Shown: positions 48,673 through 57,893, counted from the first letter of the stretch. The stretch: DNA of 64,000 bases from JAJRAN01 sp963827135 (GCA_963827135.1 CAWGZX010000005.1:248001-312000); one strand, 5' to 3'. The notes: generated by a model not told the origin, from the sequence alone. Numbers and translations are program-made.

Positions 48673-49575
48673 ATGGGCTATTACGCTGGATGGTTCCTCA
48701 AATCCAAGGTCGGCAGCAAGAAGCCACTGGTCAACACGATGATCATCAACTTCAACTGCAATCTCAAGTGCAACATTGCTCCATCTCCGGCAATGCCGAG
48801 AAGCTCCCTTCCCCTAGCCAGATTGGTTGGGATGATGCGCTGAGGGAGATGCGCGACTTCTATGAGAAAGGGGCACGGGTCCTGTTCTTCGAAGGGGGCG
48901 AACCTACTCTATGGAAATCAGGTGAAAAGGACCTTGGCGATCTTATCAGGGCTGGACGCGACATCGGCTACTTCGTCATCGGATATACGACCAACGGCAC
49001 CAACTGTTCTTCGAGGAGAGCGATGTGATCTCGGTTAGCCTGGACGGCCCAAAGGAGGTGCACGACTCTGATTCGCGGGCAAGGGGTGTACGACAAGCTC
49101 ATGTCCAACCTTGATAACGACCGACCACCCCAACATCTTCGCCAACATGACCGTCATGCAGCAGAACAAAGGGGTGATCCGGACCACGGCTGGTATCGTC
49201 AAAGAGCAATGCTCACATCCGTGGCATGATGCTCAACTTCATCACCCCTCCACCACAGGACATCGCATTGAGCCTGGAGGAGAAGACCGAAGTGGTCGAG
49301 GAGGCGTTCAGTTGAAGAAGGAAGGTTACCCTCTGCTCAACACCGTACGCTCGCTGAAGGACCTGTTGAAGGAGGATTTCGGCGAGGAATGCCCGCACTG
49401 GGTCTCCGCCTTCGTTCTGCCTGATTGCTCTCACTTTTACGGATGCCCGATGCAGAACACGGACTCCTGCAAGCAATGCGGCTTCGACGCGGTGCGCGAG
49501 TACCGGCTGATTACCAAAGGCAACGTTGGAGCTATCAGAGATATGTCGAAGCGATTCGCATACTCAAAACAATGA
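48673..49575 (+). pseudogene. Radical SAM/SPASM-type protein, multiple frameshifts
   Basis: Pieces in several frames give one radical SAM protein of about 300 residues. The start is MGYYAGWFLKSKVGSKKPLV then TMIINFNCNLKC; one base appears lost so that CNLKCKHCSI (CxxxCxxC) is broken. Then SQIGWDDALREMRDFYEKGA, VLFFEGGEPTLWKSGEKDLG, YFVIGYTTNGTN, VISVSLDGPKEVHD, NIFANMTVMQQNKGVIRTTA, and a clean end from KKEGYPLLNTVRSLKDLLKE to RFAYSKQ. The C-terminal part holds CPHWVSAFVLPDCSHFYGCP and CKQCGF, typical of a second cluster region. The substrate is unknown. It lies next to the UbiA and LuxC/LuxE genes. Confidence 0.75.
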
Positions 49576-50494
49576 TGATGATGCAGCGCATGGACTGATG
49601 GCGAGCTTGAGCACATCCAGCACCGGCCGCATCACTCTGAATTCGTCGGTTCTGTCCCTCAGCTTCCTCTGAGACGCGAATCGCCAATGGCAGGGTGATG
49701 AGGAAAAGCAGTAGGAAGAGTAGGTCGAAATAGCATAGGACGGCGCAGAGTCCGTACATGACAACCATGATGGCCATCATGATGATTGGCCGCCCCGTCC
49801 ACGCCGAGGATCACCACCAGGTCCTTCTCGCCGGTCCGCTGGTGCGCCTCAAGGCCGGACATCTCATCCACGATGCGCATGTTCATGGCGTTCAGGCCGA
49901 TCGTCACCGCAATCAAGACGGGGACCAAGGCCAATTCCTGCGCGATCACAAAGTAACTGAAGAATGAGATCATGGTGAAGGAGAGCATGACGTCCACCTC
50001 GCCCAACCCCCTCGCCCCCAGGTTCAATGGCGGTGCGGTGTAGAAGAAGGCGAGGAAGAAGGCGATCAGGCCCAGTATAAGCACCAGCCAGCCACCATAG
50101 AGGATGATGGGGATGGAGAGCGCAACGGCCACTCAAGCCAGGTGGCCACCAGGATCAATCCGGTCCGTTCCGATATCAGCCCTCGGTCGAAGGAGTTGCC
50201 CTGCCAGAAGACCTTTTCGGTCAGGCTCTTGTTGGCCGGGTCGGACATGGCCGCGTCCATGACCTCGAAGCCTGCCTTGTCCGCCCCGCTCCGAAAATCG
50301 TAATAGTCGTTGGTCAGGTTGACGAACATGGCCAGGACAAAGACGTCCAAGGGGATGAGGAGGGCCATGAGCCACTCCTGCTCTAGCGTTAGCGCGTACG
50401 CCACCCCGGTGATAGAGGCCAGGACGAAAGGCAGGGTGTATGCTATCCTCAGCACGTTCCTGACCTTATAACCGAGAGTATACCCGCCCTCCAC
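49564..50494 (-). pseudogene. UbiA-family prenyltransferase, multiple frameshifts
   Basis: A membrane prenyltransferase split over three frames. The first part has VRNVLRIAYTLPFVLASITG and FVNLTNDYYDFRSGADKAG, the NxxxDxxD prenyl-diphosphate/Mg site of UbiA/MenA. After VATW near 50133 the frame moves to SIPIILYGGWLVLILGLIAF, FYTAPPLNLGARGLGEVDVM, and IGLNAMNMRIVDEMSGLEAH with the second acidic motif. It changes again near 49795 to IMMAIMVVMYGLCAVLCYFD, and near 49680 to RKLRDRTDEFRVMRPVLDVL. About 310 residues in total. It would attach an isoprenoid chain to an aromatic or quinone-like acceptor or to a lipid. It sits beside the epimerase-LuxC-LuxE genes on the same strand. Confidence 0.75.
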
Positions 50495-50547
50495 GAACCG
50501 TCCTCCTTGGCCGGGTTAATGTCGCCGTTAAAATAAAGCGTTCGCCT

Positions 50548-51543
50548 CTAATTCAGATGGCCGTTCTCCTTGTACCATATGGCCGTCTCGGTGAGGCCTT
50601 GGGGAAGAGCATACTTCGGTTCATATCCCAGGTCCGCTCTCGCCCTCCCAATGCTGTAGTTGCGGTCCATCTTGAAGGTATCCATGGTGCTTACCCTCCA
50701 GATGAAGTTGGGTTTCCGCCTGATCCAGTTCACGAGCTGAACTGGGGCAACCATGACCTTGGCCAAAGGCACGGGGATGTGCATGACGGGAGGGTCCTTA
50801 CCGAAGATCACGGCCATGATGGCATAGATCTCCTCGTAGCTGTATGCCCGCGAATCGGATATGATGAAGGTCCGGCCTTTCACCGCCTGGAACCTCTCCA
50901 AAGCTAGGATGAACCCCTGCACCACATCAGAGACATGGACGAACTGTAGGACTTTCTTCCCGTCCCCGATGATGAACTTCGAGGCCATGGTTTTGGCGAA
51001 TGTGGTAATGAACCAGTATGAGACGTCGTCCAGATTCCTCGGCCCATACACCCCGGCGGGCCTAAGGATGACGTGCTCGATCCCTTTGGCGCCAGCCTCC
51101 GAGACCAGGCTCTCTGCCCTAAGCTTCGACCGGCCGTATTCATAGTAAGGGTGACACGGGGAATTCTCGGCCGCCGCACCATCATGTGTCGGGCCCATGG
51201 CCTCTGTTGAGGAGCAATATATTATGTTGCGAACGTTGGCTCGCTCCATGGCCTCGAGAAGGTTTCTGGTGCCCTGGACGTTTACCCTGTCGTACATCTC
51301 CTTCTTGCCGCTGAAGGTGTAGTAGGCCGCGAGATGGATGACGATGTCAATGCCATGCAGCGCCCTTTGTAGCGATTCAACATCGCCCAGGTCCGCCCTC
51401 CGGATCTCGACCCGGAGCCTCTCCAATAGCTCGGTGTCGCTGCCCTGCCTTGCCATCGCCACCACCTGATGGCCGTGATTGAGCAGACCCTCGATCAGAT
51501 GCCCGCCGAGGAAGCCGGTGGCACCGGTCACCAGAACCCTCAA
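50548..51543 (-). CDS. NAD-dependent epimerase/dehydratase (extended SDR)
   Basis: A 331-residue extended short-chain dehydrogenase. The NAD site is MRVLVTGATGFLGGHLIEGL. DIVIHLAAYYTFSGKKEMYD and the NVQGTRNLLEAMERANVRNI stretch follow. The catalytic Tyr/Lys pair is in YYEYGRSKLRAE, and HVILRPAGVYGPRNLDDVSY is the substrate region. The type resembles 3-beta-hydroxysteroid dehydrogenase/dihydroflavonol reductase proteins. It starts 4 nt inside the luxC-like stop region (51540-51543), so it is coupled to that gene. In this cluster it could act on an isoprenoid or acyl-derived alcohol or ketone; the substrate is unproven. Confidence 0.88.
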   Translation of the reverse strand: MRVLVTGATGFLGGHLIEGLLNHGHQVVAMARQGSDTELLERLRVEIRRADLGDVESLQRALHGIDIVIHLAAYYTFSGKKEMYDRVNVQGTRNLLEAMERANVRNIIYCSSTEAMGPTHDGAAAENSPCHPYYEYGRSKLRAESLVSEAGAKGIEHVILRPAGVYGPRNLDDVSYWFITTFAKTMASKFIIGDGKKVLQFVHVSDVVQGFILALERFQAVKGRTFIISDSRAYSYEEIYAIMAVIFGKDPPVMHIPVPLAKVMVAPVQLVNWIRRKPNFIWRVSTMDTFKMDRNYSIGRARADLGYEPKYALPQGLTETAIWYKENGHLN

Positions 51544-53003
51544 ATCGCGCCCTCCAACGATATTGGCCGGTGCCGCTCATACACCGCGTATGTGAACAAT
51601 GACGCCAAGGTCGTACCGTCATAAGGCTCGGAAGCCGAGCGCATGAACATGTCCTCTATCGGAACAAGGCGATAGGCCCCTGTCGAGGCGAAAGCCCAGA
51701 GCGCCTCCTCCCTAACCTTCCCGGACAGGGAAACCCCCACTGTCTGCACCCTGTCGATGCCGTTGAACGAGGCCATGCTTGGCACGCGCTTGATGAGGTC
51801 TGCGGCTCTTTCCACGTTCTCGACCACCACCAGCTCTAGGAAGCGACGCCTTCCATGGACGTTGAAGGAAGGGAAGGACGAGATCACCGAATCGAGGTTG
51901 CTGGACCCCTTGGATATAGCCAAAGTCCAAGGGTTCTCTGTCCCCTCGGAATGAAGCACCTTCGACCCCTTCAGGACCAGGACCTTGCGGGCGCTGTTGG
52001 TGATGAAGAGGGCATCATTGGACGGCTCCACCGGATATTGCGACCCGATGGCTTCGAGGTGGCTGCGGACCATTGATGTGAAATGGAGGGCTTCCTCGTA
52101 CCCACCCACGTACACCCCGACGGTAGGAGAGGAACAGAGCTGCTGCTCGTAAAGGATCATGTTGAGTGCCAGGCCTCTCGCTGCCCTCTCATCGTCACCA
52201 CCAGCGCCGATGACCGCCACCCCGGTCAAAGGGCCGTTGACGAAGAAGCGCGGGTGATGAGGGTTCTGTGCCAGCCTGGAGGCCACCGACGTCCTTCCAG
52301 GCTCCCCGCCCCAGTAGTTGACCACTCCGAATGGTGCCTTGGCCAACGCTGCCGTGAAACCGGGCGAATCGTGCCCGAAGTAGGAGATGCACAGGGACCT
52401 GGCCATTAGGTGGGCGGCCGGTGATTTGGAGGATAGCTCCATGAGGCCGCCGAAGACCTCCGCCACCGCATGAAAGTTGGAGAGGGAGGGTTTAAGGAGG
52501 GTGAAGTTTCCCGTCGTGAGGGAGATGGCCGTCGGGATCAGGGTGGGGATTATCGAGTTGCCAGATGAGATTATCAAGGTGGGACCGGCGGGCATGTGCC
52601 TCAGAGCCTCGCCCTCGCCTATACTCACGAAGCCTTCCAATGCATTCTTGCCCCCAACCAAGGAGGCCTCGATGTTACGTCTGATCTCGTCGCCACTGAG
52701 CACCTTGGCCACCAAGGATACCTCTAGATCGATCAGCTTCGAAGGGTAGCCAGTGCTCTGTCTCAGAGCTTCCTTGATCCCCGACAGCTCCCCGGCCAGA
52801 AGACGTTCCCTCCAAAGCTCTCCTAGCCAGTCGACGACCTGGAGCCTCTCATCCAAAGGAAGGTCGCAGACCTCGGCCTGGATCGCCCTCCCCTCACTCA
52901 AGAGCTGCATCAGGGATGCCTCGGTGATCTCTCTCACCTTCTCGCCCCCTGCCTCCCTTTCGACGCTCTCTAGGCTCGATCCGAAGTAGCGGGGCTCGAT
53001 CAT
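51540..53003 (-). CDS. LuxC-like acyl-CoA reductase
   Basis: A 487-residue protein of the LuxC branch of the aldehyde dehydrogenase superfamily. TLIISSGNSIIPTLIPTAIS, FTLLKPSLSNFHAVAEVFGG and WGGEPGRTSVASRLAQNPHH are LuxC-like. The catalytic Cys lies in ILYEQQLCSSPTVGVYVGG. LuxC reduces an acyl group, delivered by LuxE, to an aldehyde with NADPH. The ATG at 53003 overlaps the LuxE-like stop as ATGA, and the true start is the conserved MIEPRYFGSSLESVE rather than 22 codons upstream. In an archaeon with ether lipids the acyl substrate is a puzzle. Confidence 0.87.
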   Translation of the reverse strand: MIEPRYFGSSLESVEREAGGEKVREITEASLMQLLSEGRAIQAEVCDLPLDERLQVVDWLGELWRERLLAGELSGIKEALRQSTGYPSKLIDLEVSLVAKVLSGDEIRRNIEASLVGGKNALEGFVSIGEGEALRHMPAGPTLIISSGNSIIPTLIPTAISLTTGNFTLLKPSLSNFHAVAEVFGGLMELSSKSPAAHLMARSLCISYFGHDSPGFTAALAKAPFGVVNYWGGEPGRTSVASRLAQNPHHPRFFVNGPLTGVAVIGAGGDDERAARGLALNMILYEQQLCSSPTVGVYVGGYEEALHFTSMVRSHLEAIGSQYPVEPSNDALFITNSARKVLVLKGSKVLHSEGTENPWTLAISKGSSNLDSVISSFPSFNVHGRRRFLELVVVENVERAADLIKRVPSMASFNGIDRVQTVGVSLSGKVREEALWAFASTGAYRLVPIEDMFMRSASEPYDGTTLASLFTYAVYERHRPISLEGAI

Positions 53004-54274
53004 GTCTTGCCTCCTTTTCCACGCATCATCTCCTCCAGCGAGCCGCCACAGGCGCGCTGGAGCTCCCACCCTTCCTTAATCGTCAATCTCCTCTGGAACA
53101 TGAACTCCTTGCCATAGAATCGCTCAGACGCCTTGTAGGACATTATGTCCCCAGGATAGAAGCACTCCAGCCAGGAGGTGGTGAAGGGGTTGAAGACGCA
53201 TAGGACGCCTTCTTTTCCCTCCCCTTCCAAAGGCTTGAAGGTCCTCGGATCGAGGAGGAAGACCTCAGAGAGGGGGTGGGGCATCTTCTCCATGACCCCG
53301 TAATGATCGATGAGGGCAGTAAGGGTCTCTGTCATCCCGAGCACGTCCATGAATGGGGCTGGCCTTGGCTCCCCCTTCCTCGATGAGGCTGTGAACTGCT
53401 TCCTGGAGAGCCCCACGATCTGCTCATAAGGGGGGAGGTCATCAAAGCCTTTGGTACCTCCGCCCGTGACTATGGCTCCTCCCTTGCCCAATTTTATAGG
53501 GGGAGACCCTGTCGCCAACTTCTGCACGATCCGCTTCGACCATGTCAACGCCTCCATCCGCTTGGCGAGCATGTAGACCCCGGCCGGAGCGGTGAAGAAG
53601 AGCTTGGGCTCCGCCTTGCTCTTCAGGAACCTCATTATCCGCTTGCGGTTTGGCTCGAGCTTCTGCCAGGGCTTGTCGCCCTCCACCCCCTCATGAAGGT
53701 CCATGCCGTAAATGAGCTCGATTCCCTTCGACTCCAAAGCTAGCTCCACGAACGCCACGAAGCTGAGCCGGTATCGGAGCTCGGGGGCGGCCATGAACAA
53801 GGCGACCCCTTTGCCTTGGTCCAATACGTCCCCATAGACATATTCGAACAGGAGGGCGTTGGCCTTCACCATGATCGCCAGGTCCAACGGGGATCGGTAC
53901 AGCTTGACCGGTGCTTTTCCCGTCGTGCCTGACGATTGAAAGCTCTCTCCCTCTGGCTCGACATCCGGAATGAGGAATGGTCTGTGACCTTCCCCCCGAA
54001 GCATGTCCGATGGCACCGCCAATTTGGCCAAATCCTCGATCCCGGCAGTGCTAGGTTCTATGTCCAGTCGCTCGAATAGCTCGGAATAGTAGCTGCTATG
54101 GCGCTTGAAGAAGAGCAGGCTCTCCCTGGTCATCTGCGTCCTGACCGTCCGGAGCTGGTCGGGGGTCTTATGGAACAAGGAATCCCCCTGGACGGACTCC
54201 CATACCCTCTCCACGAATGGGTCCTGCAATAACCGGCTCTTCGCTGCCCGGTTGAATATCTCTTCAACGGTCAT
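53000..54274 (-). CDS. LuxE-like acyl-protein synthetase
   Basis: A 424-residue adenylate-forming enzyme of the LuxE family. SFQSSGTTGKAPVKLYRSPL carries the SSGTTGK nucleotide loop. AIVTGGGTKGFDDLPPYEQI, FMDVLGMTETLTALIDHYG, and WLECFYPGDIMSYKASERFY further match the family. LuxE activates a carboxylic acid with ATP and hands it to LuxC; together they form a fatty acid reductase. There is no luciferase (LuxAB) in the window. It is first of a minus-strand LuxE-LuxC-SDR-UbiA run. The C-terminal end ERACGGSLEEMM-like text (LQRACGGSLEEMMRGKG) contains a cysteine. Confidence 0.88.
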   Translation of the reverse strand: MTVEEIFNRAAKSRLLQDPFVERVWESVQGDSLFHKTPDQLRTVRTQMTRESLLFFKRHSSYYSELFERLDIEPSTAGIEDLAKLAVPSDMLRGEGHRPFLIPDVEPEGESFQSSGTTGKAPVKLYRSPLDLAIMVKANALLFEYVYGDVLDQGKGVALFMAAPELRYRLSFVAFVELALESKGIELIYGMDLHEGVEGDKPWQKLEPNRKRIMRFLKSKAEPKLFFTAPAGVYMLAKRMEALTWSKRIVQKLATGSPPIKLGKGGAIVTGGGTKGFDDLPPYEQIVGLSRKQFTASSRKGEPRPAPFMDVLGMTETLTALIDHYGVMEKMPHPLSEVFLLDPRTFKPLEGEGKEGVLCVFNPFTTSWLECFYPGDIMSYKASERFYGKEFMFQRRLTIKEGWELQRACGGSLEEMMRGKGGKT

Positions 54275-54382
54275 GGGATGATGACCGCATGGATGTGTGA
54301 AATATTAACCCTGAGCCATTGGCTCTAAAGGCTTCTCCGGGAAATGTCTCCGTAATGAAAATCTTCATAACCGCCACCAATC

Positions 54383-54955
54383 ATGCGATGGTCACCCGGT
54401 GAAAGTTTGGAAGAAAAAGGGATACTGGTCCGAACCATCGAGAGCACGGACCCGAAAGCGTCCACGAAAAGGTTGTTGCTTCTATTGGAATGGATCTCGC
54501 TTCCGGTGATCGTCCTGGTCCTCTTAGGGGTGATGCTGCTCACAGATGTCGAGGCAGATGAGTACTGGATCGTTCTGATAATATTGCTGGTGGGGGTGCT
54601 GCCCTTGGAAGCAGTAACGATGCTGTACGTTGCCAACCAGTTCCATGCTCAGACCGAGCCCATCAATATCTTCTCAAACGGCGTGGAGGCCTATTCCAGC
54701 GTGTTCAACAAGATACGGGGCGTGGACGGATTCCTGGATAAATCAGATATGGTGGGCATCGAACTAAGAGATGTCACGGTAAATGGTCAGGGGAAAAGGG
54801 ACTATGACCGTTCCATAACCTTAGAGCTGAACGGGGGTAAGAGGCGCCTAATCGGGATACGGACGAGGGAGGTGGCCACCGATGCCGCCAAGACCATGAG
54901 CCTGATGTGGGCTCTACCCATCAAGGACCTCCCCATGCGGCAGAGAAGGCGATGA
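54383..54955 (+). CDS. Two-helix membrane protein with cytosolic domain, function unknown
   Basis: A 190-residue protein I do not recognise. Two adjacent transmembrane helices (LEWISLPVIVLVLLGVMLLT and YWIVLIILLVGVLPLEAVTM) are preceded by a basic N-terminus and followed by a beta-rich soluble domain with EPINIFSNGVEAYSSVFNKI, GIELRDVTVNGQGKRDYDRS and KRRLIGIRTREVATDA. The layout recalls PH-like membrane-anchored proteins. It is divergent from the LuxE-like gene, with a promoter-like gap of 108 nt. Confidence 0.65.
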   Translation: MRWSPGESLEEKGILVRTIESTDPKASTKRLLLLLEWISLPVIVLVLLGVMLLTDVEADEYWIVLIILLVGVLPLEAVTMLYVANQFHAQTEPINIFSNGVEAYSSVFNKIRGVDGFLDKSDMVGIELRDVTVNGQGKRDYDRSITLELNGGKRRLIGIRTREVATDAAKTMSLMWALPIKDLPMRQRRR

Positions 54956-55060
54956 TGGGATTCCTTCGATCGACTTGGTTAGATCGAACCCAAGCTCGAG
55001 CGCGAAGGGGGATTTGAATTCCAAGATGCCGAGCTGAATGGCCGTCTCGATGTACCAATA

Positions 55061-55624
55061 TCAGTCCAGCGGGTCTCGTGGAACTATCAACCTTTCCTTC
55101 ACCGCCCGATCCAATATCATCGAGACCATGGCATCTTTGCCTTTGATATATGCGGCGCGGTCGGACCTATGCCGCGCGGCCAAAACCCGTTTCAGCAGCT
55201 CATATTCCTCTGCCGCCGAGGGGTGGTCCACAAGATAGTCCCTGAACCAAACGTGACTGAAGAAGGCCCAGGAACCGGCTCTTACCACGTGCACGTGATG
55301 CGTCCTCGGCATTCCCTTGCGGAAGAAGATGCGATCGCGATCGTCCTGGGGGACGTGGACATAGCCCAATGTCGCCAGAACGCGCACGAGCTCGTCGGCC
55401 TCGATGGCTACCTCGATGGCCACGAGGATGTCGATCACTGGCTTGGCGGCCAACCCTGAGACCGAGGTGCTGCCGATGTGCTCGATCTCAAGAGCTAGGC
55501 CCATGAAAGCCATTTCCAAGCGAGTCTTCTCCGCTAGGAACAGCTCCCTCCAGACGGGGTCGTAATCCAAGATCTCGACCAAGTCTTCGTTCAGCTCGAT
55601 CTCCCCCTCATTCGTCCTCGTCAT
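55061..55624 (-). CDS. GrpB-family protein (nucleotidyltransferase-like, UPF0157)
   Basis: A 187-residue protein from an ATG at 55624. The GrpB family pattern is visible: VEILDYDPVWRELFLAEKTR, LEIEHIGSTSVSGLAAKPVI followed by DILVAI, and FRKGMPRTHHVHVVRAGSWA, RDYLVDHPSAAEEYELLKRV. The HIGSTSV..KPVIDI core resembles a nucleotidyltransferase acidic site. Function is unknown, though relatives are often near antibiotic-modification genes. The frame is open further upstream, but that part overlaps the VOC-like gene; the chosen start overlaps it by 17 nt. Confidence 0.85.
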   Translation of the reverse strand: MTRTNEGEIELNEDLVEILDYDPVWRELFLAEKTRLEMAFMGLALEIEHIGSTSVSGLAAKPVIDILVAIEVAIEADELVRVLATLGYVHVPQDDRDRIFFRKGMPRTHHVHVVRAGSWAFFSHVWFRDYLVDHPSAAEEYELLKRVLAARHRSDRAAYIKGKDAMVSMILDRAVKERLIVPRDPLD

Positions 55625-55952
55625 AGGCATGGGGGTCCTCGACCAGTCGGAAAAGCGTGCCCATGGAGTTGACCATGTGGCATGAGCTGCCCTCACCCTC
55701 CTGGTCCACAACCGTCCAACCTTGGGAAGTAAGGTCTTCGACAGCCATTCCGAGGTCCGGCACTAAGAGCTCCATGATGGGGCCGAGTTCGTCCCCTTTG
55801 GCGATGATGAGTTTGACGTCGCCGTCGAACATCTCGACCGATTCCTCGCTCTCGCCAACACAGACCATTCCCTTGCTCTGGAAGTACTCCTTTGCCTTCT
55901 GCATGTCCATGGTCTGCAGCAGGATGGTGTTGCTCATCTTGTAATACGTCAT
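55608..55952 (-). CDS. Glyoxalase/VOC-like small protein
   Basis: A 114-residue single-module protein with a VOC-like layout: MSNTILLQTMDMQKAKEYFQ, then VEMFDGDVKLIIAKGDELG, MELLVPDLGMAVEDLTSQGW, and VNSMGTLFRLVEDP. Such proteins dimerise to bind a metal and small molecule. The typical His/Glu ligands are not obvious, so it may be a non-catalytic binding protein. It could start at the second Met, five codons later. It lies 5' of grpB on the same strand. Confidence 0.65.
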   Translation of the reverse strand: MTYYKMSNTILLQTMDMQKAKEYFQSKGMVCVGESEESVEMFDGDVKLIIAKGDELGPIMELLVPDLGMAVEDLTSQGWTVVDQEGEGSSCHMVNSMGTLFRLVEDPHAYDEDE

Positions 55953-56044
55953 GCTCGCGCTCCCTGGATGGTGCTCCGATAGGTTATTCTTAGCGGCGGA
56001 CGCGCTCGAAGCAAGTCTGAGAACCGTTAAATATCATGCTCTTC

Positions 56045-56176
56045 ATGTCTTTGAACCGTGCGAACAGATATCACGTGCTCTGGACGACTCGATGTTTTGG
56101 TCGGCACGGTGATCGTTGTTCTCGGTTAGAGGGCACTCTACTCTTGAGGGTGTCCTTAAACATTGTCAAGGATTAG
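56045..56176 (+). other. Short upstream ORF ahead of ilvB
   Basis: An ATG opens a 43-codon frame whose TAG (56174-56176) lies inside the ilvB ribosome binding site. Its last residues are GTLLLRVSLNIVKD, rich in Leu/Val/Ile, the amino acids that ilvB helps make. It follows a TATA-like TTAAATAT at 56027-56034 by less than 20 nt, so it may be in the transcript only if the TATA box belongs to an earlier start. A frame this long can arise by chance; a leader peptide is only a hypothesis. Confidence 0.25.
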
Positions 56177-56180
56177 GAGG
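56175..56180 (+). promoter_or_regulatory. Ribosome binding site deciding the ilvB TTG start
   Basis: AGGAGG lies 8 nt before TTG 56189. An ATG at 56182 is out of frame with ilvB and too close to the site, so the TTG start is favoured. Confidence 0.6.
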
Positions 56181-56188
56181 TATGGCTT

Positions 56189-57865
56189 TTGAAAGGCTCG
56201 AAGGCTCTGCTGGCACTGCTTGAACGTGAGGGCGTGGAGGTCATTTTCGGATATCCAGGTGGGGTGGTAATCCCCATCTACGACGACCTCTTGGACTCGA
56301 AGATACACCACGTGCTGGTCCGCCACGAGCAATGCGCCGCCCACATGGCGGATGGATATGCTCGGGCCACTGGTAGGCCGGGGGTTTGCCTGGCGACCTC
56401 TGGACCGGGCTCCACGAATCTCGTGACCGGGGTGGCGACGGCCTATGCCGACTCCAGTCCTATGTTGGTTCTCACCGGCCAGGTGGCCACCCACCTGATC
56501 GGAACGGCAGGTTTCCAAGAGGCTGACACGTTCAGTCTGATGATGCCGATCACGAAGCACAACTTCAGGGTTCTGGACCCGAAGCAGCTGCCTGAGGCAA
56601 TCAAGAGGGGCATGAACATAGCCCGCAACGGCCGAATGGGACCGGTGCATGTCGACCTGCCCATGGACGTGATGAACGGGGATGTGCCCGAGAGACTGAT
56701 GGACGAATCGTTCCCCATACCCTCGCCGGCAGAGGACTTTACTCAAATTCTAGAGGCCGTCCGCCAGCTGCTCAACGCGGAGAGGCCTGCCATGCTCGTG
56801 GGAGGAGGGGCGATCTGGGCCAATGCGAGCCCGGAGGTGACGCGCCTTGCCGAAATGATGTTGATGCCAGTGATCACCACCATCATGGGCAAGGGCATCA
56901 TCTCTGAGATCCATCCACTATCGACCGGGATACTCGGCATGCATGGGAGAGAGGTGTCAAGACGCGCCCTGCTCGAGGCCGATCTGATCCTGGCGGTTGG
57001 GACCCGATTCTCGGACAGGACCATTCCCAATGCCAACGAGATCCCGATGGCCACCAAGATCATCCACATCGACATAGACCCTATCGAGGCGGGAAAGGAC
57101 CCAAGGACCAAGGTGCGATTGGTGGGCGATGCCAAGAAAGCCCTACAGCAGATAATCAAGGGCGTAGGCAAGGCCAAGCTCGACACCCCCTGGGCCCAGC
57201 GCATCCAGGAGTTCAAGACCAAGTGCTCCTGCAACATCAACGTCGACACGATGCCCATCAAACCGTACAAGGCAATCTACGAGCTGGGCAAGGTGATCAC
57301 CGATGACACCATCATCACCACCGAGGTAGGACAGAACCAGATGTGGGCTGCGCACTTCCTCAAGGTCCGTCATCCGCGGCAGTTCATAACCTCCGGAGGC
57401 ATGGGCACCATGGGCTTCGGGTTCCCGGCCTCTCTCGGCGCGAAGATGGCCTATCGCAACAGGCCAGTCATCGACATCGCCGGCGATGGAAGCATCCAGA
57501 TGGTATTCCATGAGTTTGCCACGGCAATGCAGGAGAACCTCCCAGTCATGGTCTGCGTCATGGACAATGGCTGGCTGGGCATGGTGAAGCAATGGCAGAA
57601 ACTGTTCTGGGGACAGCGCTATTCGGGAACCAGCTTGCATGCCAACCCTGACTTCGTGAAGCTAGCGGAGGCCTTCGGGGCTAAGGGGATAAGGGTGGAG
57701 AGGCCCTCGGAGCTGGAGGAGGCGTACCAGAGAGGACTAAAGTCCGACGTCCCCTGTCTCCTGGACATTATCGTGGACCCGGAAGAGGACGTGCTGCCCA
57801 TGGTCCCGGCAGGGAAGATGAGCACAGAGGTCGTCTCGGGGAGATGCAACTGGGCCTGCAAGTAA
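56189..57865 (+). CDS. ilvB: Acetolactate synthase large subunit
   Basis: A 558-residue ThDP enzyme. KALLALLEREGVEVIFGYPG has the catalytic Glu-containing start. HEQCAAHMADGYARATGRPG, ATSGPGSTNLVTGVATAYAD, and MGKGIISEIHPLSTGILGMH follow. The ThDP/Mg motif runs from GDGSIQMVFHEFATAMQENL to NGWLGMVKQW. It forms acetolactate or acetohydroxybutyrate for valine, leucine and isoleucine. The start is a TTG placed by the AGGAGG. No small subunit gene (ilvN) is adjacent; ilvC lies 1.3 kb on, past an opposite-strand gene. Confidence 0.95.
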   Translation: MKGSKALLALLEREGVEVIFGYPGGVVIPIYDDLLDSKIHHVLVRHEQCAAHMADGYARATGRPGVCLATSGPGSTNLVTGVATAYADSSPMLVLTGQVATHLIGTAGFQEADTFSLMMPITKHNFRVLDPKQLPEAIKRGMNIARNGRMGPVHVDLPMDVMNGDVPERLMDESFPIPSPAEDFTQILEAVRQLLNAERPAMLVGGGAIWANASPEVTRLAEMMLMPVITTIMGKGIISEIHPLSTGILGMHGREVSRRALLEADLILAVGTRFSDRTIPNANEIPMATKIIHIDIDPIEAGKDPRTKVRLVGDAKKALQQIIKGVGKAKLDTPWAQRIQEFKTKCSCNINVDTMPIKPYKAIYELGKVITDDTIITTEVGQNQMWAAHFLKVRHPRQFITSGGMGTMGFGFPASLGAKMAYRNRPVIDIAGDGSIQMVFHEFATAMQENLPVMVCVMDNGWLGMVKQWQKLFWGQRYSGTSLHANPDFVKLAEAFGAKGIRVERPSELEEAYQRGLKSDVPCLLDIIVDPEEDVLPMVPAGKMSTEVVSGRCNWACK

Positions 57866-57893
57866 GGACCACTGCAGTTGGGCGCGCCCAGGA

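Noticed and set aside
47562..50494. Programmed frameshifting as an explanation of the broken genes
   Set aside because: Several different shifts occur per gene, in four unrelated families on both strands, with no common slippery sequence; sequencing error or decay is far more likely.
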